Assembly (NCBI RefSeq): GCF_015476655.1
Contig: NZ_JABFHF010000045.1
Span: forward strand, 1 to 32,069
Source of the DNA: Aquiflexum lacus
Lineage (GTDB): Bacteria > Bacteroidota > Bacteroidia > Cytophagales > Cyclobacteriaceae
DNA length: 32,069 nt
Direction of reading: 5' to 3'
Made by a program: the position numbers and the translations under genes. A model generated the notes under the pieces. It ran no database searches. It was given only the letters and a program-made list of their open reading frames with translations, and had not been told where the DNA came from. Shown one piece after another: positions 24,516 through 32,069 of the stretch (positions within the stretch are counted from its first letter, which is position 1; each line of letters starts with the position of its first letter).

Positions 24516-25373
24516 CTATCCTTTGGGTGCTACCACTTTTACCAGTTTATCCAACAACTCGGTTTTTTGGATGTACTTCAGATGATCCAAGATATTCCCT
24601 TCATCTTCTATTTCCACCAAAGCAAAGTATTTCAAAAAACGGTCAAATGTCCTGAGGGAATAGCACTTGGCACCATATTCCTCCAAAGTGTCCCGGGTTG
24701 GTTGCAAGTCTTGCAGTAAAAGCGGAAAGGCTTCAAAGTACTTCTTTGCATAAAAGGTATCCCGTCTTTTCTCTTCCCCATATTTGGACAAGAGTATCAG
24801 GGTAAATCCAAATCCCAATGGGCCTATAGGCACTTGTTCATACCCATCAAAATAGCCCCAATTGAATTTATTCCTAAAAGTATCGATCAATAGTTTCAGC
24901 AATTCAAAGTCGTCCTGAACTACTTTCTTCCCTGCTTTGGTAAGACTGAGTTTCCCAAGACGCTTTTTGGCTATGCCCGAGAGTTCAACTAAGATTTTTG
25001 CCAAATGAACAGATTCGGAGTCTGTCTCTTTATAGAGTTTGTAGAGGCCTGATTCTATAAACTCTTCGGTAATAAAGCCTTGTCCATACAGGTCTTTTAC
25101 CATTTTGGTAGGCAAAAACCCTTTTGCGGTGAGTTTTACCTGCCCGGCTTTTTCAATCTCATGACACAGGTATTTTACCAGGTTGAGCATGGGAATCTTC
25201 TGGTAATCAGAAGCTGACAGCTTTTGGAGCTCAAGAGGACTATTTGCGCCAAAGGTATCATACAGGATTGCATTCATATCCTCCGGGGAATAACCCTCAA
25301 AACCCTGTACAGCTTTGCGATTCTGTTCTTCAATAATTTTGGAAATATGTCTGTTCAATTCATCTAAATCCAT
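24516..25373 (-). CDS. conserved hypothetical protein, about 285 aa
   Basis: A mostly helical soluble protein. The N-terminal part (from MDLDELNRHISKIIEEQN) leads into VQGFEGYSPEDMNAILYDTFG and SPLELQKLS, a segment I associate with proteins that carry a C-terminal SEC-C-type motif, although no SEC-C Cys cluster is visible here. The middle has LTAKGFLPTKMVKDLYGQG and LGKLSLTKAGKKVV, which look like winged-helix-type repeats. The frame continues upstream into the hairpin-rich repeat array, where a start would add about 70 residues encoded by repeat DNA. I prefer ATG 25373; 25379 and 25403 are alternatives. The function is unknown. Confidence 0.75.
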   Translation of the reverse strand: MDLDELNRHISKIIEEQNRKAVQGFEGYSPEDMNAILYDTFGANSPLELQKLSASDYQKIPMLNLVKYLCHEIEKAGQVKLTAKGFLPTKMVKDLYGQGFITEEFIESGLYKLYKETDSESVHLAKILVELSGIAKKRLGKLSLTKAGKKVVQDDFELLKLLIDTFRNKFNWGYFDGYEQVPIGPLGFGFTLILLSKYGEEKRRDTFYAKKYFEAFPLLLQDLQPTRDTLEEYGAKCYSLRTFDRFLKYFALVEIEDEGNILDHLKYIQKTELLDKLVKVVAPKG

Positions 25374-25450
25374 GTGCATTCCAAGTTTTTGGCAAGTTAC
25401 CATTTTTACTCCTTCACCCAATCCCCAAAGTCTGGGTATTTGCCGGAACC

Positions 25451-25768
25451 GTTGTCCGAAGCTTGTAGCTTCGTGACCTCTGAGTGGGGAGTTTCCAAAC
25501 TCCGGTATCACATCCTTTTGGTCTAAGGTAACTATATGGTAAAAAATCCCCTCCCTAATCAACAAACTTTCCGTCCATTTCGGGACCAAGGTTTCTGTTC
25601 CAATTGAATCTTACCCGTCCCGAAATTGCCTATTCGTCGCTATCAATTCCCCGGGCGGCGGTGCATGAAATTTAGTAGATACCGAAAGAATATCCAAGCA
25701 CCTTGCCCGGGGCTATTATATCTTAAGCCCCCATGGGGCTACTGATGAGAAACCTTCGGATGTCTGAA
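25451..25768. repeat. hairpin-rich repeat unit A (318 bp)
   Basis: First of three long direct repeats. Internal hairpins include CGAAGCT/AGCTTCG, GGAGTTT/AAACTCC, ATTTCGGGA/TCCCGAAAT, a large REP-like stem CCCCGGGC..GGTGC with GCACC..GCCCGGGG at 25649-25712, and AGCCCC/GGGGCT. It differs from units B and C at scattered sites. No gene is visible in it. Confidence 0.85.
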
Positions 25769-26036
25769 GTTGTCCGAAGCTTTTAGCTTCGTGATCCCTG
25801 AGTGCGGAGTTTCCAAAATCCGGTATCACATCCTTTTGGTCTTTGTTAACTATATGGTAAAAAATCCCCCTCCCTAATCAACAAACTTTCCGACCATTTC
25901 GGGATCAAGGTTCCTGTTCCAATTGAAACTCCCCCGTCCCGAAATTGCCTATTCGTCACTATCAATTCCCCGGGCGGCGGTGCATGAAGTTTAGTAGATA
26001 CCGAAAGCATATCCAAGCACCTTGCCCGGGGCTATT
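25769..26036. repeat. hairpin-rich repeat unit B (truncated)
   Basis: Follows unit A head to tail and lacks the last 50 bp or so (the AGCCCC hairpin and tail). From the GGAGTTT hairpin to the large stem at 25968-26031 it appears identical to unit C, which suggests a recent duplication or conversion. Confidence 0.85.
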
Positions 26037-26331
26037 AATATTCAGCCTCCCGATTCTCGAAACAGGTTCTTTAGGGCTGCAAAAAAAAACTTGATTTGAA
26101 CTCCCACCTTAATTCTGTAGGATAGTGGGAAGGAAGACAATAGCCTGTCCCGCAGAATTGCGGGAGACCGGGCCGGCATTGGCCTTGCGCGTGGATAGGT
26201 TTCCATTGTCTTGACTTTTTTGTTACTTTTTTGGTCAAGCAAAAAAGTAAGAGAGGACATGATAAAAAACTAAATTGGAGGTCACTCACTAAAAAGTCCG
26301 AATAAATCTGTGTTCCAAAATTGAGTTTCCC
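26037..26331. repeat. hairpin-bearing spacer between repeat units
   Basis: A different non-coding segment. It holds TCCCGCA/TGCGGGA near 26148 and a perfect 11-bp stem TTACTTTTTTG/CAAAAAAGTAA at 26223-26250 with a 6-nt loop. Short minus-strand frames here lack features of real proteins. Confidence 0.5.
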
Positions 26332-26650
26332 GTTGTCCTAAGCTTGTAGCTTCATAACCCCTGAGTGCGGAGTTTCCAAAATCCGGTATCACATCCTTTT
26401 GGTCTTTGTTAACTATATGGTAAAAAATCCCCCTCCCTAATCAACAAACTTTCCGACCATTTCGGGATCAAGGTTCCTGTTCCAATTGAAACTCCCCCGT
26501 CCCGAAATTGCCTATTCGTCACTATCAATTCCCCGGGCGGCGGTGCATGAAGTTTAGTAGATACCGAAAGCATATCCAAGCACCTTGCCCGGGGCTATTA
26601 TATCTTAAGCCCCCATGGGGCTACTGATGAGAAACCTTCGGATGTCTGAA
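26332..26650. repeat. hairpin-rich repeat unit C (319 bp)
   Basis: Full-length copy of the unit with the large REP-like stem at 26531-26594. Directly followed by the start of a further copy. Confidence 0.85.
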
Positions 26651-26712
26651 GTTGTCCGAAGACTCAGGCTTCGTGACCTCTGAGTGCGGAGTTTCCAAAC
26701 TCCGGTATCATC
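26651..26712. repeat. partial repeat unit D
   Basis: The first 60 bp or so of the unit (GTTGTCCGAAG..., then GGAGTTT/AAACTCC) before similarity ends. The rest, up to 26810, holds no recognised feature. Confidence 0.75.
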
Positions 26713-26810
26713 CTTTTATTCTATTTGAGCTAGATATCTTATGTGTTAAAAAAATCCAATTTCCCTTATTGCAACTACCAAATGAACCGACTTATCCGAT
26801 TCCATTCCCA

Positions 26811-26843
26811 AATCTAAAATCTACCCTCTAAATTCTTAAATCT
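26811..26843 (-). repeat. 7-bp-period array after the oxidoreductase gene
   Basis: On the minus strand GATTTAA, GAATTTA, GAGGGTA, GATTTTA, GATT begin a few bases after the TGA stop of the oxidoreductase gene. Same GAnnnTA pattern as at 300-334 and 28170-28209. Confidence 0.6.
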
Positions 26844-26845
26844 CC

Positions 26846-27793
26846 TCACTCCCACACCATCACCACTTTCCCTTTGGTCCGCATGGATTCTATATAACCA
26901 ATGGCTTTGGGAATATCCAGATAAGGATAGGTCTTAAAAATATGGGGTTGGACTTTTCCTGCTTGGATCAAGGAGGTCAAGGTATTCAAATCTTGGGTAT
27001 TGGCCTCGGCGGTAAACTGTGCCAAAGGATATTTACTCAAAGCCCTTTTAAGCAGTACCGAAATCATAAGACCCATGGTCGTAAAACCCACCATCACGCC
27101 TCTTTTTCCCAATCGCTTGTAATCCTTGAAGGTGAGGTTACCATGGGTATCGATGACGAGGTCGTATTTTTGGGTGTGTTGATGGATATTTTCCCTGTCG
27201 TAAGCCAGAATCTTATCGACACCTAGGGATTCCACAAAATCAATGTTGCGGTTGGAGCATACTGCAGTAACCTCAGCACCCAAGGCCTTGGCGATCTGAA
27301 CCGCAAAATGACCTACGCCACCTGAGGAACCATTGATCAAAACCGATTCTCCTTTTTGGAGTTTTCCATGGGTCACGATGGCTTGCCAGGCGGTAACACC
27401 CGCTATGGGCACAGCCGCCATCACATCAAAGCCAGTTTCCGCAGGCATATGTCCACAGCCCGTAGCAGGGGCCAATACATATTCCGCAAAGGCACCGCTT
27501 TGCAGCGCCTCCCCAAATACCCTATCTCCAACTTTGAAATTCTTTACATTATTTCCAACCGCCTCCACAACACCTGCAAAATCCGCCCCAAGGATTTTAT
27601 CAGTCGGTTTGAATAGTCCAAAGGAAAAGCGTGCAAAAAATGGTTTCCCCCGCAGGATATGCCAATCTGCAGGATTGGCAGAATTGGCATATACCTTTAC
27701 CAATAGATGGTCCTCTTTCAGAGTCGGCTTTTCCACCTCTTCCAACCGAAGCACTTCCGGTCCGCCGTATGTTGTTTTAGTAAATGCTTTCAT
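26846..27793 (-). CDS. zinc-independent MDR oxidoreductase (quinone-oxidoreductase-like)
   Basis: A 315-residue medium-chain dehydrogenase/reductase. The N-terminal GroES-like domain has YGGPEVLRLEEVEKP, NSANPADWHILRG and ILGADFAGVVEAVG; the Rossmann part begins VLINGSSGGVGHFAVQIAKALGAEVTAVCS (about 153-182), a G-S-S-G-G-V-G nucleotide-binding loop favouring NADPH. The catalytic-zinc and structural-zinc cysteines of classic alcohol dehydrogenases are absent, so it belongs with quinone oxidoreductases and related NAD(P)-dependent reductases. It reduces activated double bonds or quinones in relatives; the substrate here is unknown. It is a single gene with no operon partners, outside the defence island. 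Confidence 0.93.
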   Translation of the reverse strand: MKAFTKTTYGGPEVLRLEEVEKPTLKEDHLLVKVYANSANPADWHILRGKPFFARFSFGLFKPTDKILGADFAGVVEAVGNNVKNFKVGDRVFGEALQSGAFAEYVLAPATGCGHMPAETGFDVMAAVPIAGVTAWQAIVTHGKLQKGESVLINGSSGGVGHFAVQIAKALGAEVTAVCSNRNIDFVESLGVDKILAYDRENIHQHTQKYDLVIDTHGNLTFKDYKRLGKRGVMVGFTTMGLMISVLLKRALSKYPLAQFTAEANTQDLNTLTSLIQAGKVQPHIFKTYPYLDIPKAIGYIESMRTKGKVVMVWE

Positions 27794-28169
27794 GGTTGTA
27801 TTTTTTTGGAGGGTTTAGTGGTCATTACTTTGGTCATTGTCAATGTGAGTGTCTTTCCCCGTCGCCGATGTGAGTGTCTTAAGGTTTTTACTTCCCTTGG
27901 AAGTCACAGGCTTCTTTCGCCACGGCAGACAGGCTTCTGCGTTCCTGCCACGGCAGGCAGGCGAAGTGACAAGGATTAGTTTTTTTCACTCTTCAACATT
28001 TTTCAAATCGAACCCTTCTGATAATCCTTCGAGATTCTTCATTTCGCTGAAGGGTTAATCTAAATATCAGACATACGAGAAGCTCCATTCAGAATGACGG
28101 ACCACTTCATCCCTTAATACCCTTCTTCCTTCATCCTTTCCTCAATCCTACCTTATCTCCATACGCCCT
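27794..28169. other. intergenic region with short repeats
   Basis: No gene is seen. It holds direct repeats ATGTGAGTGTCTT (27843 and 27868), two 15-bp copies of CCACGGCAGRCAGGC (27920 and 27948), a CCTGCC/GGCAGG hairpin at 27944-27957, and a GAGATTCTTC...CAGAATGACGG stretch like that at the left end of the window. Confidence 0.5.
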
Positions 28170-28209
28170 AAATCTACAATCTAAAATCTACCCTCTACCT
28201 TCTTAATCC
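28170..28209 (-). repeat. 7-bp-period array after the small membrane gene
   Basis: On the minus strand: GAAGGTA, GAGGGTA, GATTTTA, GATTGTA, GATTTAG, starting about 10 nt after the TGA stop. The pattern loosens further downstream, towards 28108. Confidence 0.6.
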
Positions 28210-28214
28210 ATCCT

Positions 28215-28409
28215 TCACCCCCTTTTCCCCACCAAAGTAAACGGCAGCATCACCAGATTCCTGATAAAGGAAAAGCTAAGGTCTACGGCAAAGCCCAAGA
28301 GACGGAAAGGCAGTAAAATCAGCCATACAAATGGATAGAGGATGATGGCAAGTAGGGCCAAAGGCCAGCACAATACCAAGAGGATACACCAAATAAGGAA
28401 GCTCATCAT
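28215..28409 (-). CDS. small membrane protein, 64 aa
   Basis: A very hydrophobic 64-residue protein. Residues 4-27 (FLIWCILLVLCWPLALLAII) and about 28-60 form one long or two adjacent membrane segments, ending in a basic VGKRG tail. It has no cleavable signal peptide pattern. The start may be either of two adjacent ATG codons (28409 or 28406). It stands alone between intergenic repeats, so function cannot be inferred; small inner-membrane proteins of this type are common in Bacteroidota. Confidence 0.7.
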   Translation of the reverse strand: MMSFLIWCILLVLCWPLALLAIILYPFVWLILLPFRLLGFAVDLSFSFIRNLVMLPFTLVGKRG

Positions 28410-28559
28410 TGTCGTTTGGTTATTTGTAGGAAGTATAGGACAAGAGCCATTCCAAAAATATAAGTATTTGGTTTATAATGGTTTAAAAACACATATAAGC
28501 GGGACTGTCCCGAAAGTGAACAGTTTAAAAAATATTTTCGGACAGAAGGAAGAGGGACA

Positions 28560-28587
28560 GAAGACGGAAGACGGAAGACGGAAGATG
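28560..28587. repeat. GAAGACG heptamer array
   Basis: Four tandem heptamers, GAAGACG three times then GAAGATG, in the 272-bp gap between the membrane protein and the VPS10 gene. The rest of the gap shows no gene. Confidence 0.8.
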
Positions 28588-28681
28588 CTTAGTTTGATAC
28601 TTTAGCAGGCTTTTAGATAAGTTATACTTCTTTAAAGAGAATAATGTAGAAAGGCCGAAAATTAAATTATTTCCTAATCAT

Positions 28682-31600
28682 TTATTGAACAAACAACAAG
28701 CCAATCCCAGCGTCTTTCAACAGGTTGTTGTAGGCAGGTATGGACTTGTTGAGGATTCTTTCGCCTTCGGTTTTTAGGACCTGCCATTGTTCGGTCAGCT
28801 CTTCATGACGTTCTCTTGAACCTTGGTTTACCTTTGGAATGTCACTTTCAGTCTGATTGATCAGAAACAGGTAATTGGCGGTAAACTTATTGGGGAAATT
28901 TTCCACATCATCATAAGCAAGGGACTTTCGCTGCACCATGTCCTCATCCCATGCCTGCATTTCTTTGAGCAGTTGCTGACCTGCCTCGGCAAGTGCTTTG
29001 CGGTCTGAATCTTCTTTGATCCTTTCCAGGAAACCTTTCAACTGCTGCTGATAATCCATGGCTTTGTTGACCATATTGTGCATGACAGTAAGTTCTTTTT
29101 CCATGCCCAACATGAAATTGTGGTACTCCAGATAAGTCTGCTGATCTGTTTCAAAAAGCGGATTGACGAGCACCTTGGCTTTGATTTGGGCGTCACCAAG
29201 CTCGGATTTGAGGTGAACGGTATATTCTCCTGGAACTGCCTTATGGCCTCTAAAACTAGATTCAATATAGGCCGTTGGAATACCCGGCATTGTCGGATAT
29301 CGCATGTCCCAAACAAAACGGTTGATTCCTTTTTTCACAGGCAATACAGGTTCAGGGGATGGTCCACCGGCATAAACCTGAAACTTTGGATCTGCTTTGC
29401 TGGTAATCGTACGCACCAATTCCCCGCTGCTGTCTCTGATTTCCAATTGGATAGCCGTTGAATCTGTGATATTTTCCGGTAGGTGATAATACAGCACCAC
29501 GCCATTGGCAGGATTGACACCGGTTAAGAGGTCTGTGCCAGAAGCTGAATTGCTGTTCATAGACGAATACCACTGTCCGATAATCGCATCATCAGGCGTA
29601 TACAACAAAGGTTTATCGACTGAAGTTTTCATTTCCCTGACCACATTCAGGTCATCCAAAATCCAATACGAGCGGCCGGATGTTGCGACCACCAAGTCCC
29701 CGTGGGCAAGCTTCAGATCGGTAATCGGGGTCACGGGAAGGTTCAGCTGCAATGATTCCCAACTGCTACCGTCATTTCTGGAAATATAAATCCCGGTTTC
29801 AGTGCCAGCATAAAGCAGACCTTTGACCTTGTCATCTTCCCTGACCACTCGGGTAAAGGCTCCATAGGGAATTCCTTTGCTGATATTGGTCCAGGTCTTT
29901 CCATAATCAGTGGTACGATAAAGCGCCGGGGTATAATCATTGAACTTGTATCTTGTCGTGGCGATATAGGCCGTAGCGGGATTGTGAGGAGAAATCTCGA
30001 TGGCATTGACCAAGGATTCAGGCATTCCTTTGGGAGTGACATTGGTCCAGTTCTTTCCGCCGTCACGGGTCAGATGGACGAGACCATCATCACTTCCTGT
30101 CCAGAAGACTCCCTGCTCATGAGGGGATTCAATGATATAGGCAATGGTGCCATAATTTTCCGCTCCCACGGCTTCATTGGTGTAGGGTCCACCACCTTTA
30201 CCTTGTTTTTCCTTTTCATTTCTGGTCAGGTCAGGTGAAATTACTTCCCATGAATTGCCCATGTCCTGGGTTTTGAGTACATGTTGGGCGGTGTGGTAAA
30301 AAGTGTTGGGCTCATGTTGGGACCAGATGATCGGTGCATTCCAGTTGAAGCGGTATTTCATATCCGAAGCATCCCTGCCCAAGTATTGGATGGGTGCAAT
30401 CATGATATTGGTAGAGGCATTTGATTTCATATCGAGTACTTCGATAGTACCCAAATAACTGCCGCCCAATACATACCTTGGGTTATCAGGATCAAAGGCC
30501 AAAAAGGCCGACTCACCCCCGGCGGAATAATTCCAATGCTCTTGGGTGATGCTGCCCCTGCCAAGGGCAAGGCTATTGATGACCAAAGATGTATTGTCCT
30601 GTTGTCCGCCATAGATGCGGTAAGGGAATTGGTTGTCGGTATTGATGCGGTACATTTGGGCAGTAGGCATATTGTCCTGTCTTGCCCATGTTTGCGCATG
30701 GTCAAAAGAAATGGCTGCACCGCCATCGTCAGCAATGACCATATTTTTTGGGTTGTTGGGATTGATCCAAAGGTCATGGTAGTCCCCATGAGCCCTGGGA
30801 AGTACTTCCCAGGTTTTGCCGCCATCTATAGATCGAAGGGCAGGAGCACTCAACACATAAAGGGTGTGTTCGGACTGAGGGTCCGGAAATAATTCTATAT
30901 AGTACCAGGCACGCTGCACCAAGCGGTTATCGCTGCTCACTTTTGACCATGAATCGCCTCCATTCTCGGAGACGAACAGGCCTCCCTGTCTTTTATCGGA
31001 ATCACTTTCAATCAGGGCATATACTTTATTGGAGTTGGCTCTAGATACGGCAATGGACATTTTACCCATTTCTTTGGGCAATCCTGATTCCAGTTTGTTC
31101 CAGGTTTTTCCTGCATCCACAGATTTGTACAGTCCACTTCCGGGGCCACCGCTGATGACTTTCCAAGGTAACCTTTGATGCTCCCACATGGCAGCGTACA
31201 GCACGTCCGGGAAATTCATGTCCATCGATAGTTCCACAGCACCTGACTTGTCATCGACGAACAAGACCTTTTCCCAAGTTTCTCCCCCATCCATGGATTT
31301 GTAAACACCTCGGTCCGGGTTCGGCGCATGCAAAGCACCCTGTGCGGCAACATAAACGATATCGGGATTTTCGGGATGAATGATGATACGGGAAATATGC
31401 TGGGTTTTTTCCAAGCCTAACTTCTTCCAAGTGGCACCTGCATCGGTGGATTTGTATACTCCATCTCCGTAGGAGGTCATCACGCCGCGAGGGGCATGTT
31501 CTCCCATTCCCACAAAAACAATCCTGGGATGGCTTTCCGAAACGGCTATTGCTCCTACAGAACCTGTTGTAAAATAACCATCGGATATATTGTGCCAATA

Positions 31601-31813
31601 CTGTCCCGCATCGGTGGTTTTCCAAACCCCTCCTCCCGTCGTACCCATGTAATAGGTCAATGGATCACCCACTACCCCTGAGGCAGTTACAGATCGACCT
31701 CCCCGGAATGGGCCAATATTACGGTATTTGAGGGGGATGTTACTTTGTTGAAGCTCTTGGGCAGATAATGATACTGCAGCTAGAAAGAGGAAAAAGAATA
31801 AGATTTTTTTCAT
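28682..31813 (-). CDS. exported VPS10/sortilin-like Asp-box protein
   Basis: A 1043-residue secreted protein. A signal peptide is clear ([19 protein letters not shown], cleavage near residue 18). About 20-730 form two beta-propeller-like halves of VPS10/BNR type, with many Asp boxes: [54 protein letters not shown] and variants. Such proteins are often annotated as glycosyl hydrolases or sortilin-like, but no glycosidase catalytic residues can be assigned here. The segment about 740-880 is beta-rich (possible Ig-like domain, with [13 protein letters not shown]) and the last 150 residues are helical and coiled-coil-like. No type IX sorting domain is seen at the C terminus. It is a single gene, probably periplasmic or outer-membrane-associated. 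Confidence 0.92.
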   Translation of the reverse strand: MKKILFFFLFLAAVSLSAQELQQSNIPLKYRNIGPFRGGRSVTASGVVGDPLTYYMGTTGGGVWKTTDAGQYWHNISDGYFTTGSVGAIAVSESHPRIVFVGMGEHAPRGVMTSYGDGVYKSTDAGATWKKLGLEKTQHISRIIIHPENPDIVYVAAQGALHAPNPDRGVYKSMDGGETWEKVLFVDDKSGAVELSMDMNFPDVLYAAMWEHQRLPWKVISGGPGSGLYKSVDAGKTWNKLESGLPKEMGKMSIAVSRANSNKVYALIESDSDKRQGGLFVSENGGDSWSKVSSDNRLVQRAWYYIELFPDPQSEHTLYVLSAPALRSIDGGKTWEVLPRAHGDYHDLWINPNNPKNMVIADDGGAAISFDHAQTWARQDNMPTAQMYRINTDNQFPYRIYGGQQDNTSLVINSLALGRGSITQEHWNYSAGGESAFLAFDPDNPRYVLGGSYLGTIEVLDMKSNASTNIMIAPIQYLGRDASDMKYRFNWNAPIIWSQHEPNTFYHTAQHVLKTQDMGNSWEVISPDLTRNEKEKQGKGGGPYTNEAVGAENYGTIAYIIESPHEQGVFWTGSDDGLVHLTRDGGKNWTNVTPKGMPESLVNAIEISPHNPATAYIATTRYKFNDYTPALYRTTDYGKTWTNISKGIPYGAFTRVVREDDKVKGLLYAGTETGIYISRNDGSSWESLQLNLPVTPITDLKLAHGDLVVATSGRSYWILDDLNVVREMKTSVDKPLLYTPDDAIIGQWYSSMNSNSASGTDLLTGVNPANGVVLYYHLPENITDSTAIQLEIRDSSGELVRTITSKADPKFQVYAGGPSPEPVLPVKKGINRFVWDMRYPTMPGIPTAYIESSFRGHKAVPGEYTVHLKSELGDAQIKAKVLVNPLFETDQQTYLEYHNFMLGMEKELTVMHNMVNKAMDYQQQLKGFLERIKEDSDRKALAEAGQQLLKEMQAWDEDMVQRKSLAYDDVENFPNKFTANYLFLINQTESDIPKVNQGSRERHEELTEQWQVLKTEGERILNKSIPAYNNLLKDAGIGLLFVQ

Positions 31814-31894
31814 TATTGGTCAATAGTTGAACAAGCGTTCAAGATAGAAAAAAAAATATGGGTTTTGATTTCGCTTGTGTAAAAGATGGGGATT

Positions 31895-31922
31895 GTACGA
31901 AGTACAAAGTACTAAGTACAAA
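31895..31922. repeat. GTACNAA heptamer array
   Basis: Four tandem heptamers (GTACGAA, GTACAAA, GTACTAA, GTACAAA) upstream of the VPS10 gene. Confidence 0.8.
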
Positions 31923-31968
31923 GAAAGTGTAGAAACCTGTCGGACTGGTTGAACGGGAGGGGTATGAA

Positions 31969-32010
31969 GGATGAAGGAGAAGGGATGAAGGATGAAGGAT
32001 GAAGGATGAA
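31969..32010. repeat. GGATGAA heptamer array
   Basis: Six consecutive heptads: GGATGAA, GGAGAAG, then GGATGAA four times. It continues the strict 7-bp period seen at the other arrays with a different unit. Confidence 0.85.
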
Positions 32011-32024
32011 GATGTGTATGTCCC

Positions 32025-32069
32025 TGATATAGGTTGACCGTTTTTACTCAACTCTATATCATGAAAGCA
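32025..32069 (+). other. inverted repeat and possible gene start at window edge
   Basis: TGATATAG plus GTTGA (32025-32037) pair with TCAAC and CTATATCA (32048-32061) around a 10-nt loop with one bulged base. An ATG at 32061 begins MKA before the window ends. The layout would suit the end of an insertion sequence or a hairpin over a start site, but there is too little sequence to decide. Confidence 0.35.

Noticed and set aside
25374-25589. N-terminal extension of the 24516 gene to 25589
   Set aside because: The added residues are encoded by the start of repeat unit A and flanking DNA; the same DNA recurs where no gene follows.
26042-26289. Two overlapping minus-strand frames of 72 codons between repeat units
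   Set aside because: They lie in a hairpin-bearing non-coding spacer, overlap each other and show no conserved pattern.
25451-26712. CRISPR array
   Set aside because: The repeats are about 320 bp and joined almost without spacers, far from the short repeat and unique spacer layout; no cas genes are present.
31969-32010. CRISPR or VNTR inside a gene
   Set aside because: The units are 7 bp without spacers and lie outside any supported coding frame.
1-32069. tRNA or rRNA genes as island attachment site
   Set aside because: I looked for cloverleaf-like stretches and rRNA sequence at the island edges and saw none; no integrase gene is present either.

Overview
The window looks like a chromosomal segment of a Bacteroidota bacterium, most plausibly of the Cytophagales/Cyclobacteriaceae type. 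The evidence is a head-GIN lipoprotein, a large secreted VPS10/Asp-box protein, a four-helix Cys-rich copper-binding protein, AT-rich leaders without strong Shine-Dalgarno sequences, and TAnnTTTG-like -7 boxes. The genus is an inference. The housekeeping-like flanks (1-3132 and 26846-31813) enclose a defence/accessory island of about 22 kb.

Left flank: a head-GIN lipoprotein (minus), a divergent Cys-rich copper-binding protein with a terminator, and a Tat-exported amidohydrolase. Island part 1 (3138-7136) is built around three copies of a vsr mismatch endonuclease gene: a 5' fragment, an intact copy and an internally deleted 3' fragment. An abiEi/abiEii toxin-antitoxin pair sits between copies 1 and 2, and a class II Fic enzyme between copies 2 and 3. 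Island part 2 (7181-8800) is a three-gene unknown operon divergent from a small XRE regulator, with a perfect operator palindrome between them.

Island part 3 (8797-11181) is a zone of decay: a frameshift-ridden unknown gene, a YhcG/DUF1016 nuclease split by one frameshift, a 57-codon stub of a cytosine-C5 methyltransferase and a broken small gene. Several breaks look like loss of one A from an A-run. Island part 4 (about 11240-24114, minus strand) is a tightly coupled six-gene operon: C5 methyltransferase, PD-(D/E)XK-like protein, GHKL/MORC-like ATPase, Z1 helicase, SMC/RecF-like ATPase and AIPR protein. This is the gene set described for MutL/MORC-linked restriction-modification-like systems. 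Here the Z1 protein carries an extra C-terminal region of about 250 residues that resembles a TaqI/type I-S target-recognition domain, and the AIPR gene is frameshifted near its 3' end.

Right flank: a protein of unknown function (24516-25373), an array of about 320-bp hairpin-rich repeats (25451-26712), a quinone-oxidoreductase-like MDR enzyme, a small membrane protein and a 1043-residue VPS10/Asp-box exported protein. Short intergenic arrays with a strict 7-bp period recur, three of them starting right after stop codons. The last bases carry an inverted repeat and an ATG that may begin another gene or mobile element.

Functionally, the island combines DNA modification and restriction (methyltransferase, Z1, MORC-like ATPase, nuclease, AIPR), mismatch repair linked to cytosine methylation (Vsr), and growth-arrest modules (AbiE, Fic). 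This is consistent with anti-phage defence, although no gene here has been tested.
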